Shown in pieces: positions 34,881 to 44,019 of a stretch of DNA of 64,000 bases. The DNA is from Bacillota bacterium (GTDB lineage: Bacteria; Sysuimicrobiota; Sysuimicrobiia; Sysuimicrobiales; Segetimicrobiaceae): positions 23,461 to 87,460 of the forward strand of contig JAJPIA010000063.1 in NCBI GenBank assembly GCA_021324975.1, given 5' to 3'. The position numbers and the translations under genes are program-made. Every line of letters begins with the position of its first letter. The first letter of the stretch is position 1. The notes beneath the pieces are model-generated. The model ran no database searches. It was not told the DNA's origin and saw nothing but the letters and a program-made list of their open reading frames with translations.

Positions 34881-35234
34881 GTGAACCGCCGCAAAGACGA
34901 GCTCATTCAGACGGAGATCGACTTGTTGACGGCCGCCCTACTCCTGCGCCGGCGTGGCGTCCGCGAGTTCCACGGGTTTCTGATCGGCAAGACCATGGAG
35001 GAAGCGGGCAAACCTCGTTCGTTGATTGGTCACGGCACGCTCTACAAGGCGCTGGGACGCCTCGAAGAGCGCGGATACGTCAAAAGCCGGTGGGAGGGGT
35101 CAAGAGCAACGGATCGTGATCGAGGGCCTCGGCGCCGCCTCTACGAGATCACGGCGGCGGGAGAGCGGGCGCTCGCGTCGGCATCGGCACGTGGAAGCGT
35201 GATCCGTCTCGTTCACCGGCCGGCGCCATCGTGA
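34881..35234 (+). CDS. PadR-family transcriptional regulator (leaderless)
   Basis: 117 residues. The winged helix region runs from EIDLLTAALLLRRRGVREFHGFLIGK through TLYKALGRLEERGYVKSRW to RRRLYEITAAGERALASA, typical of PadR. The second half, usually a dimerising helix, is short. The gene starts with GTG right after the promoter, with no Shine-Dalgarno. Its stop overlaps the next gene (GTGA). PadR proteins usually repress neighbouring membrane or efflux genes, so the SHOCT protein is the probable target. Confidence 0.85.
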   Translation: MNRRKDELIQTEIDLLTAALLLRRRGVREFHGFLIGKTMEEAGKPRSLIGHGTLYKALGRLEERGYVKSRWEGSRATDRDRGPRRRLYEITAAGERALASASARGSVIRLVHRPAPS

Positions 35235-36049
35235 TCATGCGATTCCTTACGCCGACGGTGGCACGCGCCGGGGCCGTCGCGCTCTTGCTGGCCGTGCGGC
35301 TGGAAGAGTTCTGGGTCTGGGTCGTTACCGCGCCGGCCCCGGAGACGATCCGCGATCGCCATCGAACCGAACGCGCCGCGCATCTCATTGACCACGTCTA
35401 CGACGATCAGATCAACGGGCGCACCCAGGTGCGGACCGCGCTCCGGGTCTTTACTCGCTTCCTGGCCGGGGTGCCGGCCGATATCATGTTCGCCGCGGAT
35501 CGATCGGTTGCGAGAGTCAGGACATCTCGGGAGGCCGTCATGTCGATAGTGAGAGGATACGCGACCCTTGGTCTCGTGATCGTCGTTACGCTGATTGGCG
35601 TCACGGCGGCCCTAATGAGCGGGTCCGAACCCCTCCGAGCCGCAGGGTACTCGCAGACGTTCGTCACTGCCACACCGGTACCAAACGGCGTCATCGCCGC
35701 AAGTCCGGCCGCACCGCCGTCCCCGCGGACCGACACCCCCGGTCCGTTCGCACCTCCACCGTGCGCGGCGCCGATGTGCGGCGGGCGTTTCATCATCCGT
35801 GGACCCGAGGCCTTCGGTCCTGGACCGGTGCTCGCGCCCCCTCCGGGTGCAGGTGTCTGGATTGCGGGCCTCGGGTTTTTGCTCTACCTCGGCCTGCTGG
35901 TCAGCTTGATCGCGCTCGCCTGGAAGCTCATACGCGTCATCCCCAGATGGCGTCGTCCAGACAATGCCATGGGTCTCCTGCGCGAGCGGTATGCCCGTGG
36001 CGAGATCGACGACGATGAGTTTGGAAGGCGGTTAGCGGCCCTCCGCTGA
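35231..36049 (+). CDS. Membrane protein with C-terminal SHOCT domain
   Basis: 272 residues. Hydrophobic segments lie near residues 13-35, 108-128 and 208-235, with a Pro/Ala-rich loop between the last two. The C-terminus (AMGLLRERYARGEIDDDEFGRRLAAL) is a SHOCT motif, a short oligomerisation module. GTG start overlaps the PadR stop, so both are made from one transcript. No further function can be assigned. Confidence 0.75.
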   Translation: MIMRFLTPTVARAGAVALLLAVRLEEFWVWVVTAPAPETIRDRHRTERAAHLIDHVYDDQINGRTQVRTALRVFTRFLAGVPADIMFAADRSVARVRTSREAVMSIVRGYATLGLVIVVTLIGVTAALMSGSEPLRAAGYSQTFVTATPVPNGVIAASPAAPPSPRTDTPGPFAPPPCAAPMCGGRFIIRGPEAFGPGPVLAPPPGAGVWIAGLGFLLYLGLLVSLIALAWKLIRVIPRWRRPDNAMGLLRERYARGEIDDDEFGRRLAALR

Positions 36050-36073
36050 ACGTCCCGGGAGCCCGTCGGCTCG

Positions 36074-36601
36074 CTAACGGGCCAACGGGCTCTCCCAGAC
36101 GCGGAATAGTATTTCCTTCAGTTGGGCGAAACGCCGGCTCCCGAGTTCCGCACTCCATTCGCGCTCAATGACGCTCAACATGTCGTAGATTTTTGCGTAT
36201 GCGGCGCGCCCACGCTTGGTCAAACGGATCACGCGCCCGCGGCCCTCGTCGGGCACGTCGGACCGGACAATATAGCCCAGGCTTTCAAGACTCCGCAGCA
36301 GCTGGTTCATGGCCTGCTTGCTCACGCCCGCGCGCTCCGCGAGAGCCCCCGGGCGAACGCGGTCCGGGCCCGGATATTGCAGCACCGCCATATGCGGCAC
36401 GCGCAGGTCCTCAAAACCGGCCGCGTTCAGTCCCTTGATAATGCGCCGCTGGACCGCCTGAGCCGGGACGCGCAGCAATGCACCGATGAGCATATCCCGG
36501 GTCCGAACCGGCGATCCCGGCAGTCGGGCCGGCCGCCGAACCTCGAGCGCGCGGCCGCGAGGCAGGCGATTCGAGACGGGCGAGCGTCCATCGGCGCGCA
36601 T
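36074..36601 (-). CDS. MarR-family transcriptional regulator
   Basis: 175 residues. The winged helix is in VRPGALAERAGVSKQAMNQLLRSLESLGYIVRSDVPDEGRGRVIRLTKRGRAAYAKI, with DEGRGR as the wing. The N-terminal 35 residues are Arg-rich and could be skipped by starting at ATG 36493. However, GGGG lies in front of ATG 36601. It is the second gene of an operon behind the cupin gene (13 nt gap). It is the natural candidate to bind the two palindromes in front of that operon. Confidence 0.85.
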   Translation of the reverse strand: MRADGRSPVSNRLPRGRALEVRRPARLPGSPVRTRDMLIGALLRVPAQAVQRRIIKGLNAAGFEDLRVPHMAVLQYPGPDRVRPGALAERAGVSKQAMNQLLRSLESLGYIVRSDVPDEGRGRVIRLTKRGRAAYAKIYDMLSVIEREWSAELGSRRFAQLKEILFRVWESPLAR

Positions 36602-36614
36602 CTGCGCCCCGATG

Positions 36615-37091
36615 TTACGGCCGAGGAACAGCCGGCGTGAGGCCGTGGCGGTGCATGATTTCCACCATTTTGGCGCGGTCTGGCGCGCCTCCGCCCGCCG
36701 TTTTCAGCACATCGGCAGTCTCGCGGAAATACTGCGGACCGATCGCCGCCGGCGAGACGATACAGAGCGCTTTCACGTCCCGGTTCCCGTGGTTATCGAA
36801 CCGGTGGACGGCACCGCGTGGAATGCATAGCGTCTGCCCGGGCCCGACCTCGATGGGTACCCCGTCGACAGTCCAAGTTAGCACGCCGTTGATGCCATAG
36901 ATCGTCTCTTCATAATGATCGTGGCTATGCGCCGGAGCCGTCAGACGCTCCCCAAGCGGGACGGTGAGCTCAAACGCCGTCACGCTGCCGTTCGAGTTCT
37001 CACCGATGATGAGGAAACGCACGGTGAGCGGCCCGAGACGGACGGTCTCGTCGGAAGGATTGACGTGGAGATCGACATTCTGCTGCGCCAT
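36615..37091 (-). CDS. Cupin-domain protein
   Basis: 158 residues with the two cupin motifs: PAHSHDHYEETIYGINGVLTWTVDG (G-x5-H-x-H-x-E type) and PGQTLCIPRGAVHRFDN. The His/Glu set can bind one metal ion. Single-domain cupins of this size include dioxygenases, isomerases and ligand sensors, so the role is open. AAGGAGG is 7 nt before the ATG. The promoter region has two palindromic operators (37108-37147). Confidence 0.85.
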   Translation of the reverse strand: MAQQNVDLHVNPSDETVRLGPLTVRFLIIGENSNGSVTAFELTVPLGERLTAPAHSHDHYEETIYGINGVLTWTVDGVPIEVGPGQTLCIPRGAVHRFDNHGNRDVKALCIVSPAAIGPQYFRETADVLKTAGGGAPDRAKMVEIMHRHGLTPAVPRP

Positions 37092-37107
37092 GAGGTACCT
37101 CCTTCTA

Positions 37108-37147
37108 GTAAATTTAGTTTACCACGTCCAGGGTAAACAGAATTTAC
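37108..37147. promoter_or_regulatory. Twin palindromic operators GTAAA-N5-TTTAC
   Basis: Two 15-bp sites, 37108-37122 and 37133-37147, each with GTAAA and TTTAC arms and five central bases, centres 25 bp apart. The two sites are also near-mirror images of each other. They lie 17-56 nt upstream of the cupin ATG, where the promoter must be, and fit a dimeric MarR-type repressor. Confidence 0.7.
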
Positions 37148-37291
37148 TGGAATGTCAATACCGTTTCCCCAGCATGGTCACTCCCTTGAGGACACGATCT
37201 TGCGCCATCGCGGAAAGGCAAATGGCGCTATCGGGCGGCATCCCGGGGACATCTCCTCGCGTGCAGTCGCGGCTTCGAGCAACCGATTCCC

Positions 37292-38074
37292 TTATTCGAC
37301 ACGTGCGCCTGCTCTAGGCGCGGCTTGGAGAAACGCGCGACCGGCCCCCGTGAACAATCCCGTCGCTCCGACGGCGATGGCGCGAACGCCCTGTGCCACA
37401 AGAGCCGTCGCCGCCGCGGGCGTCCCAGCCACCGTCGCGACGACCTTGCCCGCCCCCGCGCTTTCTGCAATCGCCCGGCGCACGAGGTGATCGACCGAAG
37501 GGAGTGACGCATCATCCTTGCCCAATTGCGACAGAGCCAGATCCCCCGGGCCGATGAAGACCGCGCGGACGCCGGGCACCGCGAGGATGTCCGTCAGGTT
37601 CTCCACTGCTTCGGTATCCTCGATCATCGGAAGCGCCCAGACTCTCGTGTTGGCGGTCCGATAGTAGTCGAGAGGGGTTCCCGCGGTTCCATATCGTGCC
37701 GCCCGACTTGAACTCAACGCCCCTCGTGCCCCCTCGGGTGGGAACAAGCACGCCGCGATGGCGTTGCGCGCATCAGCGGACGTCCGAATGTGCGGGAAGA
37801 TCAGGCCCGTCGCGCCGGTATCGAGATACCGGTAGACGCCGCGCGTATCAGCGTACGGCACACGGATCCACGTGGCCATTCCCTCGCACGCCGCCGCGCG
37901 CACCAAGCCAACGCACTCCCGAATCCCGAGGGCGCCATGCTCAGCATCGACAAAAACGAAATCGAATCCGCAAGCGCCCGCCGCCTCCACAAGATCGGGA
38001 TCATCCCACCCCATGACGATGCCGTACGCGACCTGGTCTCGCTCCAAGCGGTCTCGCAACCGATTGGCGTCCAT
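37292..38074 (-). CDS. HpcH/HpaI-family pyruvate aldolase
   Basis: 260 residues. Family blocks are FVFVDAEHGALGI (metal Glu), RVPYADTRGVYRYLDTGATGLIFPHI and IEDTEAVENLTDILAVPGVRAVFIGPGDLALS. These class II, metal-dependent enzymes cleave 4-hydroxy-2-oxo acids to pyruvate and an aldehyde. ATG 38074 has GAGGAGG upstream and overlaps the gamma-glutamyltransferase stop by one base (TGATG). It is the last gene of the GntR-led operon, and a 200-nt gap to the cupin operon follows. Confidence 0.88.
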   Translation of the reverse strand: MDANRLRDRLERDQVAYGIVMGWDDPDLVEAAGACGFDFVFVDAEHGALGIRECVGLVRAAACEGMATWIRVPYADTRGVYRYLDTGATGLIFPHIRTSADARNAIAACLFPPEGARGALSSSRAARYGTAGTPLDYYRTANTRVWALPMIEDTEAVENLTDILAVPGVRAVFIGPGDLALSQLGKDDASLPSVDHLVRRAIAESAGAGKVVATVAGTPAAATALVAQGVRAIAVGATGLFTGAGRAFLQAAPRAGARVE

Positions 38075-39702
38075 CACGCCTCCTCGTGCTGCTTGTGTTC
38101 TCGACGCCATAAGCCGATGCCCTTGCCTCCCCGCGGATCTGATGCCGCCGCCACTCCTGCGGAGGTCACGGTGACTGCTTGGTTACATCCCATGTAGCCG
38201 GTCACTTCGATCTCGTAGCCGCGACGGCGAAGGGCGTCCGCGACCGCCCCGGAAAGCGCCGGCTCGACGTAAATCTTGCGCCCAGACTCGCTGTGAATCC
38301 GGGGGGCCGCCACGGCGTCCTGCGGCGACATGCCGAACACGACGATGTTCAGCAGCGTCTGGAAGACCGAGCTAATAAGGCGGCTCCCGCCCGACGACCC
38401 TATCGCCATCCACGGCGCGCCGCCCCTGTAGACGATGGTTGGGCTGCCGCCACCCATGCGTTTCCGAGGCGCGATCGAATTGTGATAACCACGGAGCGGG
38501 TTGAAGTGGCCAAGAAAATTGTTGTAGAGGAAGCCGAGCCCAGGGGTCATTACCCCGGCCCCCGCGATCGAGCCGATGGAGTGCGTGATGCTCACGATAT
38601 CGCCACTGTCGTCGCAGACCGAAACATGTGTGGTATGCCCGTCCGTTGGAGTAGGACCGGCGTGCCCGGTTTCAAACGCGAACTCCTGTCGGGCGGCCCT
38701 GACTCGATGCTTTGAAGCGAGCCACTGCACCGGAACGGTCACAAACGCGGGATCTGAAAGGTACGGCATGCAATCGCCAAACGCGGTCCGTGTCGCCCAG
38801 GCCACCGCCTCAACGTAGTCCGGTCCGTTCCAGGCCAATCCGGCAAGGTCGACCGCCTCAATCAAGTTCATCATCGTTAGGAGAACGACGCCATGGCCGG
38901 GCGGAGGGCTGGAGTACAGCGTGAGATCGCGGAAGTTCCCTTGCACCGGGTCAACGGTCTGCACGTCGTAGGTCGCGAGATCCTCCCGCGTCACAAACGC
39001 TTCGTGCGCCGCGAAGTCCGCGGCCATGCTGGCTGCCACTTCGCCTTGGTAAAATTCGTCCGGCCCGCCCCGCGCCAGCCGCTCGAGCGTTCGGCCGTAC
39101 TCGGGTTGACGCAGGCGCTCCCCCACACGCATGACGCGCCCGCCGGGGAGGTATCGCTCTCGTGCGGCCGCATCCGTGCTCAACTTTCGAAACACGTCGG
39201 GGTAGCCCGGTCGGTCCAAACCCTCGAATGTGTAGTACGTCTCAAGGTATGGGTAGACGGGAAATCCATCCGAAGCGATTCTTGCAGCAGGCTCCACTAA
39301 CGTCGACCAGCCAAGTCGCGCATCCCCATGGTGCAAGGCCGTCTCCATGCCGCGCACGAACCCGGGCGTCATGATCGACATGTAGCCTAGCTGGTTGCGG
39401 TCGCCCTCGACCAGGTAGCGCCCCGCACGCTCGCTGCGGCCCATGAAGGCCTCCTCGAAACAGCCGGGCGCTGCGCGCGAACCGACAGCGACCGACGCGT
39501 TGAAAAAGCGCGGCGCCGGCCATCCACGCTTGGTCATCATTATGTGCGCCATTCCGGCCAGGCCGCAGCCCAGCGGGTTGGTCACGCCCTGCACAAGCGC
39601 CGCGGCAACGGCGGCGTCCGCGGCCGTCCCGCCTCGAGCAAACATTCGCTCCCCGGTCTCCGCGGCGAGCGGTTCCGGACAAGCAATGGCTCCCGCGTTC
39701 AC
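38074..39702 (-). CDS. Gamma-glutamyltransferase family (Ntn-hydrolase), copy 1
   Basis: 542 residues. The self-cleavage and nucleophile Thr is in DGHTTHVSVCDDSGDIVSITHSIGS (about residue 350), with the small-subunit block GGGSPTIVYRGGAPWMAIGSSGG. The enzyme precursor would split into large and small subunits and remove a gamma-glutamyl group from an amine or amino acid. No signal peptide is visible, so it should act inside the cell after import, unlike classical periplasmic Ggt. GTG start with TAGGAG upstream, 10 nt after the DppC-like stop. Confidence 0.88.
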   Translation of the reverse strand: MNAGAIACPEPLAAETGERMFARGGTAADAAVAAALVQGVTNPLGCGLAGMAHIMMTKRGWPAPRFFNASVAVGSRAAPGCFEEAFMGRSERAGRYLVEGDRNQLGYMSIMTPGFVRGMETALHHGDARLGWSTLVEPAARIASDGFPVYPYLETYYTFEGLDRPGYPDVFRKLSTDAAARERYLPGGRVMRVGERLRQPEYGRTLERLARGGPDEFYQGEVAASMAADFAAHEAFVTREDLATYDVQTVDPVQGNFRDLTLYSSPPPGHGVVLLTMMNLIEAVDLAGLAWNGPDYVEAVAWATRTAFGDCMPYLSDPAFVTVPVQWLASKHRVRAARQEFAFETGHAGPTPTDGHTTHVSVCDDSGDIVSITHSIGSIAGAGVMTPGLGFLYNNFLGHFNPLRGYHNSIAPRKRMGGGSPTIVYRGGAPWMAIGSSGGSRLISSVFQTLLNIVVFGMSPQDAVAAPRIHSESGRKIYVEPALSGAVADALRRRGYEIEVTGYMGCNQAVTVTSAGVAAASDPRGGKGIGLWRREHKQHEEA

Positions 39703-39712
39703 GGTTTCGCTC

Positions 39713-40618
39713 CTACTCGAGCCTGAGGCTCGGATCTAGAATGTCGCGCAGCAGATCGCCCACGATGTTGATGCTGAGCAGGGTCGCTCCTAGCACGGCC
39801 CCTGGCCAGATCCCAATCCACCAGTCGGTTTGTAAGTAGCCGCGGGCAGTTTCCAGCATACTGCCCCACTCCGGGGTCGGGGGTTGCGCGCCGAGGCCGA
39901 GGAAGCTCAGGGAGGCGCCAATGAGAATCGCGGTACCATAACCGAGAGATCCCAGGACAAACACGACATGGCGAACGTTGGGCACAACGTGCCGCCATAT
40001 CACGCGGGCCCCTGTAGCGCCCAATCCCTGCGCCGCCTCGACATACTGACTGGTCTTCACTCCGAGTGTCGCGCCGCGGACCACGCGGCTGAAGGCCGGC
40101 GCCTGGCCGATGCCGACCGCGATCATCGCATTCGTCAGCCCGGGCCCGAGCAACGTCACCACAATCAGCGCCAGCAATATGCCGGGAAACGCCAAGAGGA
40201 TGTCCACGCCGCGCATGACGACGTTATCGACCCGACCGCCATAGAACCCCGCCGTGACGCCGATACTGGTCCCCAGGATGCTACCGATCGCCGTCGCCAG
40301 GAGGGCGTAGCTGAGTGACGTGCGCGCGCCGAACACAACTCTCGTCAGAATATCGCGCCCAAACTCGTCGGTCCCAAAGGGGTGGGCAATGCTTGGGGCG
40401 CCCAACACCGCCACCGGATCCATCTGATTGGGATCGGACCGAGTTAGTGCGCTCGGTGCGATGGCGACCAGGACCACAACGACGAGGAACCCCGCGGCGC
40501 CGATGCTGGCCGGACTGGCACGGCGATACGCACGTCGGATCCACCGCGCGGGTGGCCACCGTTCCCCCCGTGTCGGATGCATCGCCACCGTCGCGGACAA
40601 AGGGGGCATGAAAGTCAT
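39713..40618 (-). CDS. Peptide-type ABC importer permease (DppC-like), system 2
   Basis: 301 residues with FGTDEFGRDILTRVVFGARTSL, GVDILLAFPGILLALIVV, the coupling loop TSQYVEAAQGLGATGARVIWRHVVPN and the closing GDLLRDILDPSLRLE of the OppC/DppC family. ATG 40618 overlaps the DppB stop (ATGA), which makes it preferable to the in-frame start at 40645. Confidence 0.9.
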   Translation of the reverse strand: MTFMPPLSATVAMHPTRGERWPPARWIRRAYRRASPASIGAAGFLVVVVLVAIAPSALTRSDPNQMDPVAVLGAPSIAHPFGTDEFGRDILTRVVFGARTSLSYALLATAIGSILGTSIGVTAGFYGGRVDNVVMRGVDILLAFPGILLALIVVTLLGPGLTNAMIAVGIGQAPAFSRVVRGATLGVKTSQYVEAAQGLGATGARVIWRHVVPNVRHVVFVLGSLGYGTAILIGASLSFLGLGAQPPTPEWGSMLETARGYLQTDWWIGIWPGAVLGATLLSINIVGDLLRDILDPSLRLE

Positions 40619-41538
40619 CCGTAGTGAATCCGTGGATCCAGCCACGCGTACAGCAGGTCTGTTGATAGGTTCACCAGCGTGTAGATGAGAGCGATCACGA
40701 GCACCACACCCTGCACGACGGGGAAGTCGCGCTGCAAGATCCCATCGACGATCAACCGCCCCAACCCATCGCGCGCAAACACTGTTTCGGTGATGATGGC
40801 GCCGCTCAGCAGAGCGCCAAACTGAACGGTCGCGAGCGTCACGGCCGGTAGGAGGGCATTGCGCAACGCATGGCGCAGTACCACGACGCTCTCACGCAGG
40901 CCCTTCGCACGCGCCACACCCACGTACTCCTTGTGCAGGACCTCAAGCATGGCGCTTCGCAAAAGACGCGCGATGGCTCCAGCCGGGAACCAGCCGAGCG
41001 TGAGGGCCGGCAGCACCAATGCGCGCAGACTCCCCTGGCCAGTTGCGGGAAACCATCCAAGGTGCACGGCGAACAATACGATGAAGAGAATCCCCGTCCA
41101 AAACGACGGCAGTGAGATGCCGAAGACGGCGAATGCGGTTGCGAACGCGTCTGCCCACCCGCCGCGATAAACGGCGGCAATAACTCCCGCCGGCGCGCCT
41201 ACGAGCACGCCAAACAGCATGGCGGCAATCGCGAGCGAGATGGTCGATGGTAACGCTCGGCGCAAATAGTCGCTGACCGGACGGCCGGATCGTAACGATC
41301 GACCCAAGTTGCCGCGGACGAACCGCCCAGCGTCCCCGGCGAGTTGCACGACCAACGGGCGGTCGAGCCCAAGGCTGTGGCGAATCGCCTGCAATTGCGC
41401 CGCGGAAACCGGGGCGTCTCCAACCATGAGCTGGGCGGGGTCGCCAGGGACCATGTGGATCATCAGTGACACGAGCACGAGCACCCCACACGCCACCACG
41501 GCACTGTGCCCAAGTCGGTATACGATGAACGACCCCAC
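40615..41538 (-). CDS. Peptide-type ABC importer permease (DppB-like), system 2
   Basis: 307 residues. MVPGDPAQLMVGDAPVS, six hydrophobic segments, the coupling loop HKEYVGVARAKGLRESVVVLRHALRNALLP and the terminal DPRIHYG mark it as DppB-like. It is translated just after the binding protein (33 nt gap) and overlaps the DppC-like gene. Confidence 0.92.
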   Translation of the reverse strand: MGSFIVYRLGHSAVVACGVLVLVSLMIHMVPGDPAQLMVGDAPVSAAQLQAIRHSLGLDRPLVVQLAGDAGRFVRGNLGRSLRSGRPVSDYLRRALPSTISLAIAAMLFGVLVGAPAGVIAAVYRGGWADAFATAFAVFGISLPSFWTGILFIVLFAVHLGWFPATGQGSLRALVLPALTLGWFPAGAIARLLRSAMLEVLHKEYVGVARAKGLRESVVVLRHALRNALLPAVTLATVQFGALLSGAIITETVFARDGLGRLIVDGILQRDFPVVQGVVLVIALIYTLVNLSTDLLYAWLDPRIHYG

Positions 41539-41571
41539 GACCGGCAGGCTCCCTCTAGCGCCCCCGGGCCG

Positions 41572-43164
41572 CTACGGCTCGAGCGACGTATCGTACAGCC
41601 ATGGGAAGAATCCGGTGGCGTCGAAGCCGAGTCCCTGGACCTTGGCTGACTCCAGCGAAACATTATCGCGCGTCGTAATGGGGAGCATGTAGGCCTTTTC
41701 CATCGCGTACCGCTGCGCCTGCGCGTAGATCTGCTTGCGCTTCTCGAGGTTCACTGCAGTGGCGCCGGCATCAAAGAGCTTGTCGAGCTCCGGGTCCTTG
41801 ACAAATGAGAAGTTGAACCCCCCATTTCCGACGTTCCGAGAGTGAAGGAACGCCGATAGAACGTCCGGGTCGGTCCGCGCGCCGGGCAGCGGGGACAGAT
41901 TGGACTCCCCCTTGCGCTGGTCTTCGTTCACCGTCAGGCCGTCGTAAATCCCGACTTTCACGTCCATCCCGACACTCCGCAGCTCCGCCTGGACGAGCTC
42001 TGGAATGCCGTGCTCCCAGGCGTTGAACACAACGACGAGCGGCTGGCCGTCCTTCCGTCGGATACCATCGGGACCGGGCTTCCATCCTGCCGCGTCGAGC
42101 AGTGCCCGAGCCTTCGCTGGGTCGTAGTGATAGATCCCAGACTCCTTATCGTAGCCCCAGGTCACCGGGCTCAGCAGGGTGAAAGCGGGCCGGTACGCTC
42201 CGTACGCCTGGAACGGGCCGTAGACGACGCGTGCAATGAGATCCCGATTGATTCCGTATTCCGTTGCCTGGCGCACGGCGAGCTGGTCGGTCGGAGCCTT
42301 CGTCACGTTGATTGCCCACGAATACGGAGAACCCGGGGAGAGACCGATGATAGGCTTGAACCGCGCGTCGTGCGCGAGTCGCTGAAGGTCCTGCGCGGAT
42401 ACCGCTGTCGTTACCTGCACTTCCCCGGTCTCCAGAGCGTTGACCCGGGTCGATGGATCGGGAATGATCCGGAACACGACGCGGTCGAGGTAGGCGGGGC
42501 CCTGGTGCTTGAAAAGCGGTGAGGCCCACGCGTAGTCCGGGTTTCGCTCGAGGACGACGCGATCATTGGGGGTCCATTGCACGAAGCGGAACGGCCCGGA
42601 GCCGACGGGATGTTGGCCAAAGTCCTGGTCACCGGCCTTGCGCACGCCGGCCGGGGAGACCATCCGATAGAAGAGGCTTGCCGCATCAAGAAACGGGGCC
42701 CACGGAGCCTTGAGGCGGATGGTGACCGTTGAGGCGTTTACGGCATCCGCTGATTCATAGAAACCCATCGCGCAGCCACCACAGCGCGTGCCGAGCGCGG
42801 GATTGTGCGTCCGGTCGAAGTTGAACTTCACAGCGGCGGCGTCGAGCGGTGTTCCGTCCTGAAACCTGACGCCCGGGTGCAGGTGGAAGGTGTATACTTT
42901 CCCGTCCGGCGAGACCGACCAGGACGCCGCCAGCCAAGGCTTGATCGTGTTATCCTTCGGGTCCCGTACCACCAACGGGTCGAAAATCTGGAAGAAAACG
43001 ATCTGTGCGGGCCGTAGGCCGGACAAATTAGGGTCGAGCCGATCCGGACTACCGTCGAGTGAGTAGACTAACGTCCCGCCGCGATGCGGCGCCACCGCAG
43101 TGAACCCGGTCTGCGGAAGACTTACAATCGCCGCTAACAGAAGAACAAACGGCATTCGCCTCAT
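41572..43164 (-). CDS. Peptide-type ABC importer substrate-binding protein, system 2
   Basis: 530 residues of SBP family 5. Sec signal peptide MRRMPFVLLLAAIVSLPQTGF, then RLDPNLSGLRPAQIVFFQIF, YTFHLHPGVRFQDGTPLDAAAVKFNFDRTHN and a CGGC motif (TRCGGCAMGFY) near residue 125. It is a close paralogue of the binding protein at 46130, which shares the CGGC. ATG 43164 has AGGGGG upstream. The gene follows the GntR regulator and opens the transporter part of the operon. Confidence 0.9.
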   Translation of the reverse strand: MRRMPFVLLLAAIVSLPQTGFTAVAPHRGGTLVYSLDGSPDRLDPNLSGLRPAQIVFFQIFDPLVVRDPKDNTIKPWLAASWSVSPDGKVYTFHLHPGVRFQDGTPLDAAAVKFNFDRTHNPALGTRCGGCAMGFYESADAVNASTVTIRLKAPWAPFLDAASLFYRMVSPAGVRKAGDQDFGQHPVGSGPFRFVQWTPNDRVVLERNPDYAWASPLFKHQGPAYLDRVVFRIIPDPSTRVNALETGEVQVTTAVSAQDLQRLAHDARFKPIIGLSPGSPYSWAINVTKAPTDQLAVRQATEYGINRDLIARVVYGPFQAYGAYRPAFTLLSPVTWGYDKESGIYHYDPAKARALLDAAGWKPGPDGIRRKDGQPLVVVFNAWEHGIPELVQAELRSVGMDVKVGIYDGLTVNEDQRKGESNLSPLPGARTDPDVLSAFLHSRNVGNGGFNFSFVKDPELDKLFDAGATAVNLEKRKQIYAQAQRYAMEKAYMLPITTRDNVSLESAKVQGLGFDATGFFPWLYDTSLEP

Positions 43165-43205
43165 CGTCGCCCCCTTCTCGCACCGGTCACGATGGTGCGG
43201 CGCTT

Positions 43206-43928
43206 TCAAACAGTGCCAGACATGCTCGCCGTCGCATTCGAGTCGTCGCCGCGCTCCTGGAATTGAGCAAGGACATCCGCGCGTCCGCGCCGGATATGGC
43301 GTGTCATCAAATCCTCGGCCAGATCCGCGTCTTTGGCATCGATGGCATCGAGGATCGCGCGGTGCTGTTCGATCGCCACGCGTTGCCGGCCTTCCCCACG
43401 GATACTTCGGTATGCAAGCCGCCGGATGTCTACACTGATCAATTCGTACATCCTCCGCAGGCGCCCGTTACCGGCACCCTGAAGCACCAGCCCGTGGAAT
43501 TGCCGGTTGTAGTCCACAGAGTATTCGATCGGGACCCCCCCGGCGGCGAATCGCTGTTCGGCGCTCGTTTGGATACTTGCCAGCGCGTCAATCGACACCT
43601 CATCATGCCGTTCCGCGGCGCGCCGGGCTGCCAGGCGCTCGAGATACTCGCGTAAGTCATAGAATTCCACAACGTCGGCTCGCTGCAGTCTCCGCACTTC
43701 CGGGGTGCGGTGGGCGTCGGCGACCAGGAATCCTTCCGCTTGCAATCGTCGCAATGCCTCGCGAATCGGGGTCTTACTGACGCCGAGCTGCTCCACCAGG
43801 GTGTCTTCCTGGATTTTCGCTCCCTCTGCGATTTGGTTCGTGGCAATTGCTTCGATGAGACGAGCGTACACTTGGTCTCCGAGGCGACGAGGTGATACCG
43901 GTTCAAGCAACGTCCGCGGATCATTCAT
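43206..43928 (-). CDS. GntR-family (FCD/FadR-type) transcriptional regulator
   Basis: 240 residues. N-terminal winged helix (LGDQVYARLIEAIATNQIAEGAKIQEDTLVEQLGVSKTPIREALRRLQAEGFL) and a C-terminal all-helical FCD ligand domain with DVVEFYDLREYLERLAARRAA, a His/Asp-type metal site near NRQFHGLVLQ and HRAILDAIDAKDADLAEDLM. FCD regulators bind organic acids and are usually repressors. ATG 43928 starts the conserved part. A TTG at 43964 is an alternative. It heads the minus-strand operon and faces the creatininase operon across an AT-rich operator region. Confidence 0.9.
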   Translation of the reverse strand: MNDPRTLLEPVSPRRLGDQVYARLIEAIATNQIAEGAKIQEDTLVEQLGVSKTPIREALRRLQAEGFLVADAHRTPEVRRLQRADVVEFYDLREYLERLAARRAAERHDEVSIDALASIQTSAEQRFAAGGVPIEYSVDYNRQFHGLVLQGAGNGRLRRMYELISVDIRRLAYRSIRGEGRQRVAIEQHRAILDAIDAKDADLAEDLMTRHIRRGRADVLAQFQERGDDSNATASMSGTV

Positions 43929-44019
43929 GCGCGTCAGTCTCCCGGGAGATTCGCTTGATAGCAAATTCGCATCGGTTAGTCCGCAGAAATATGCTTCACG
44001 GCGAAAAGAATAATATATC

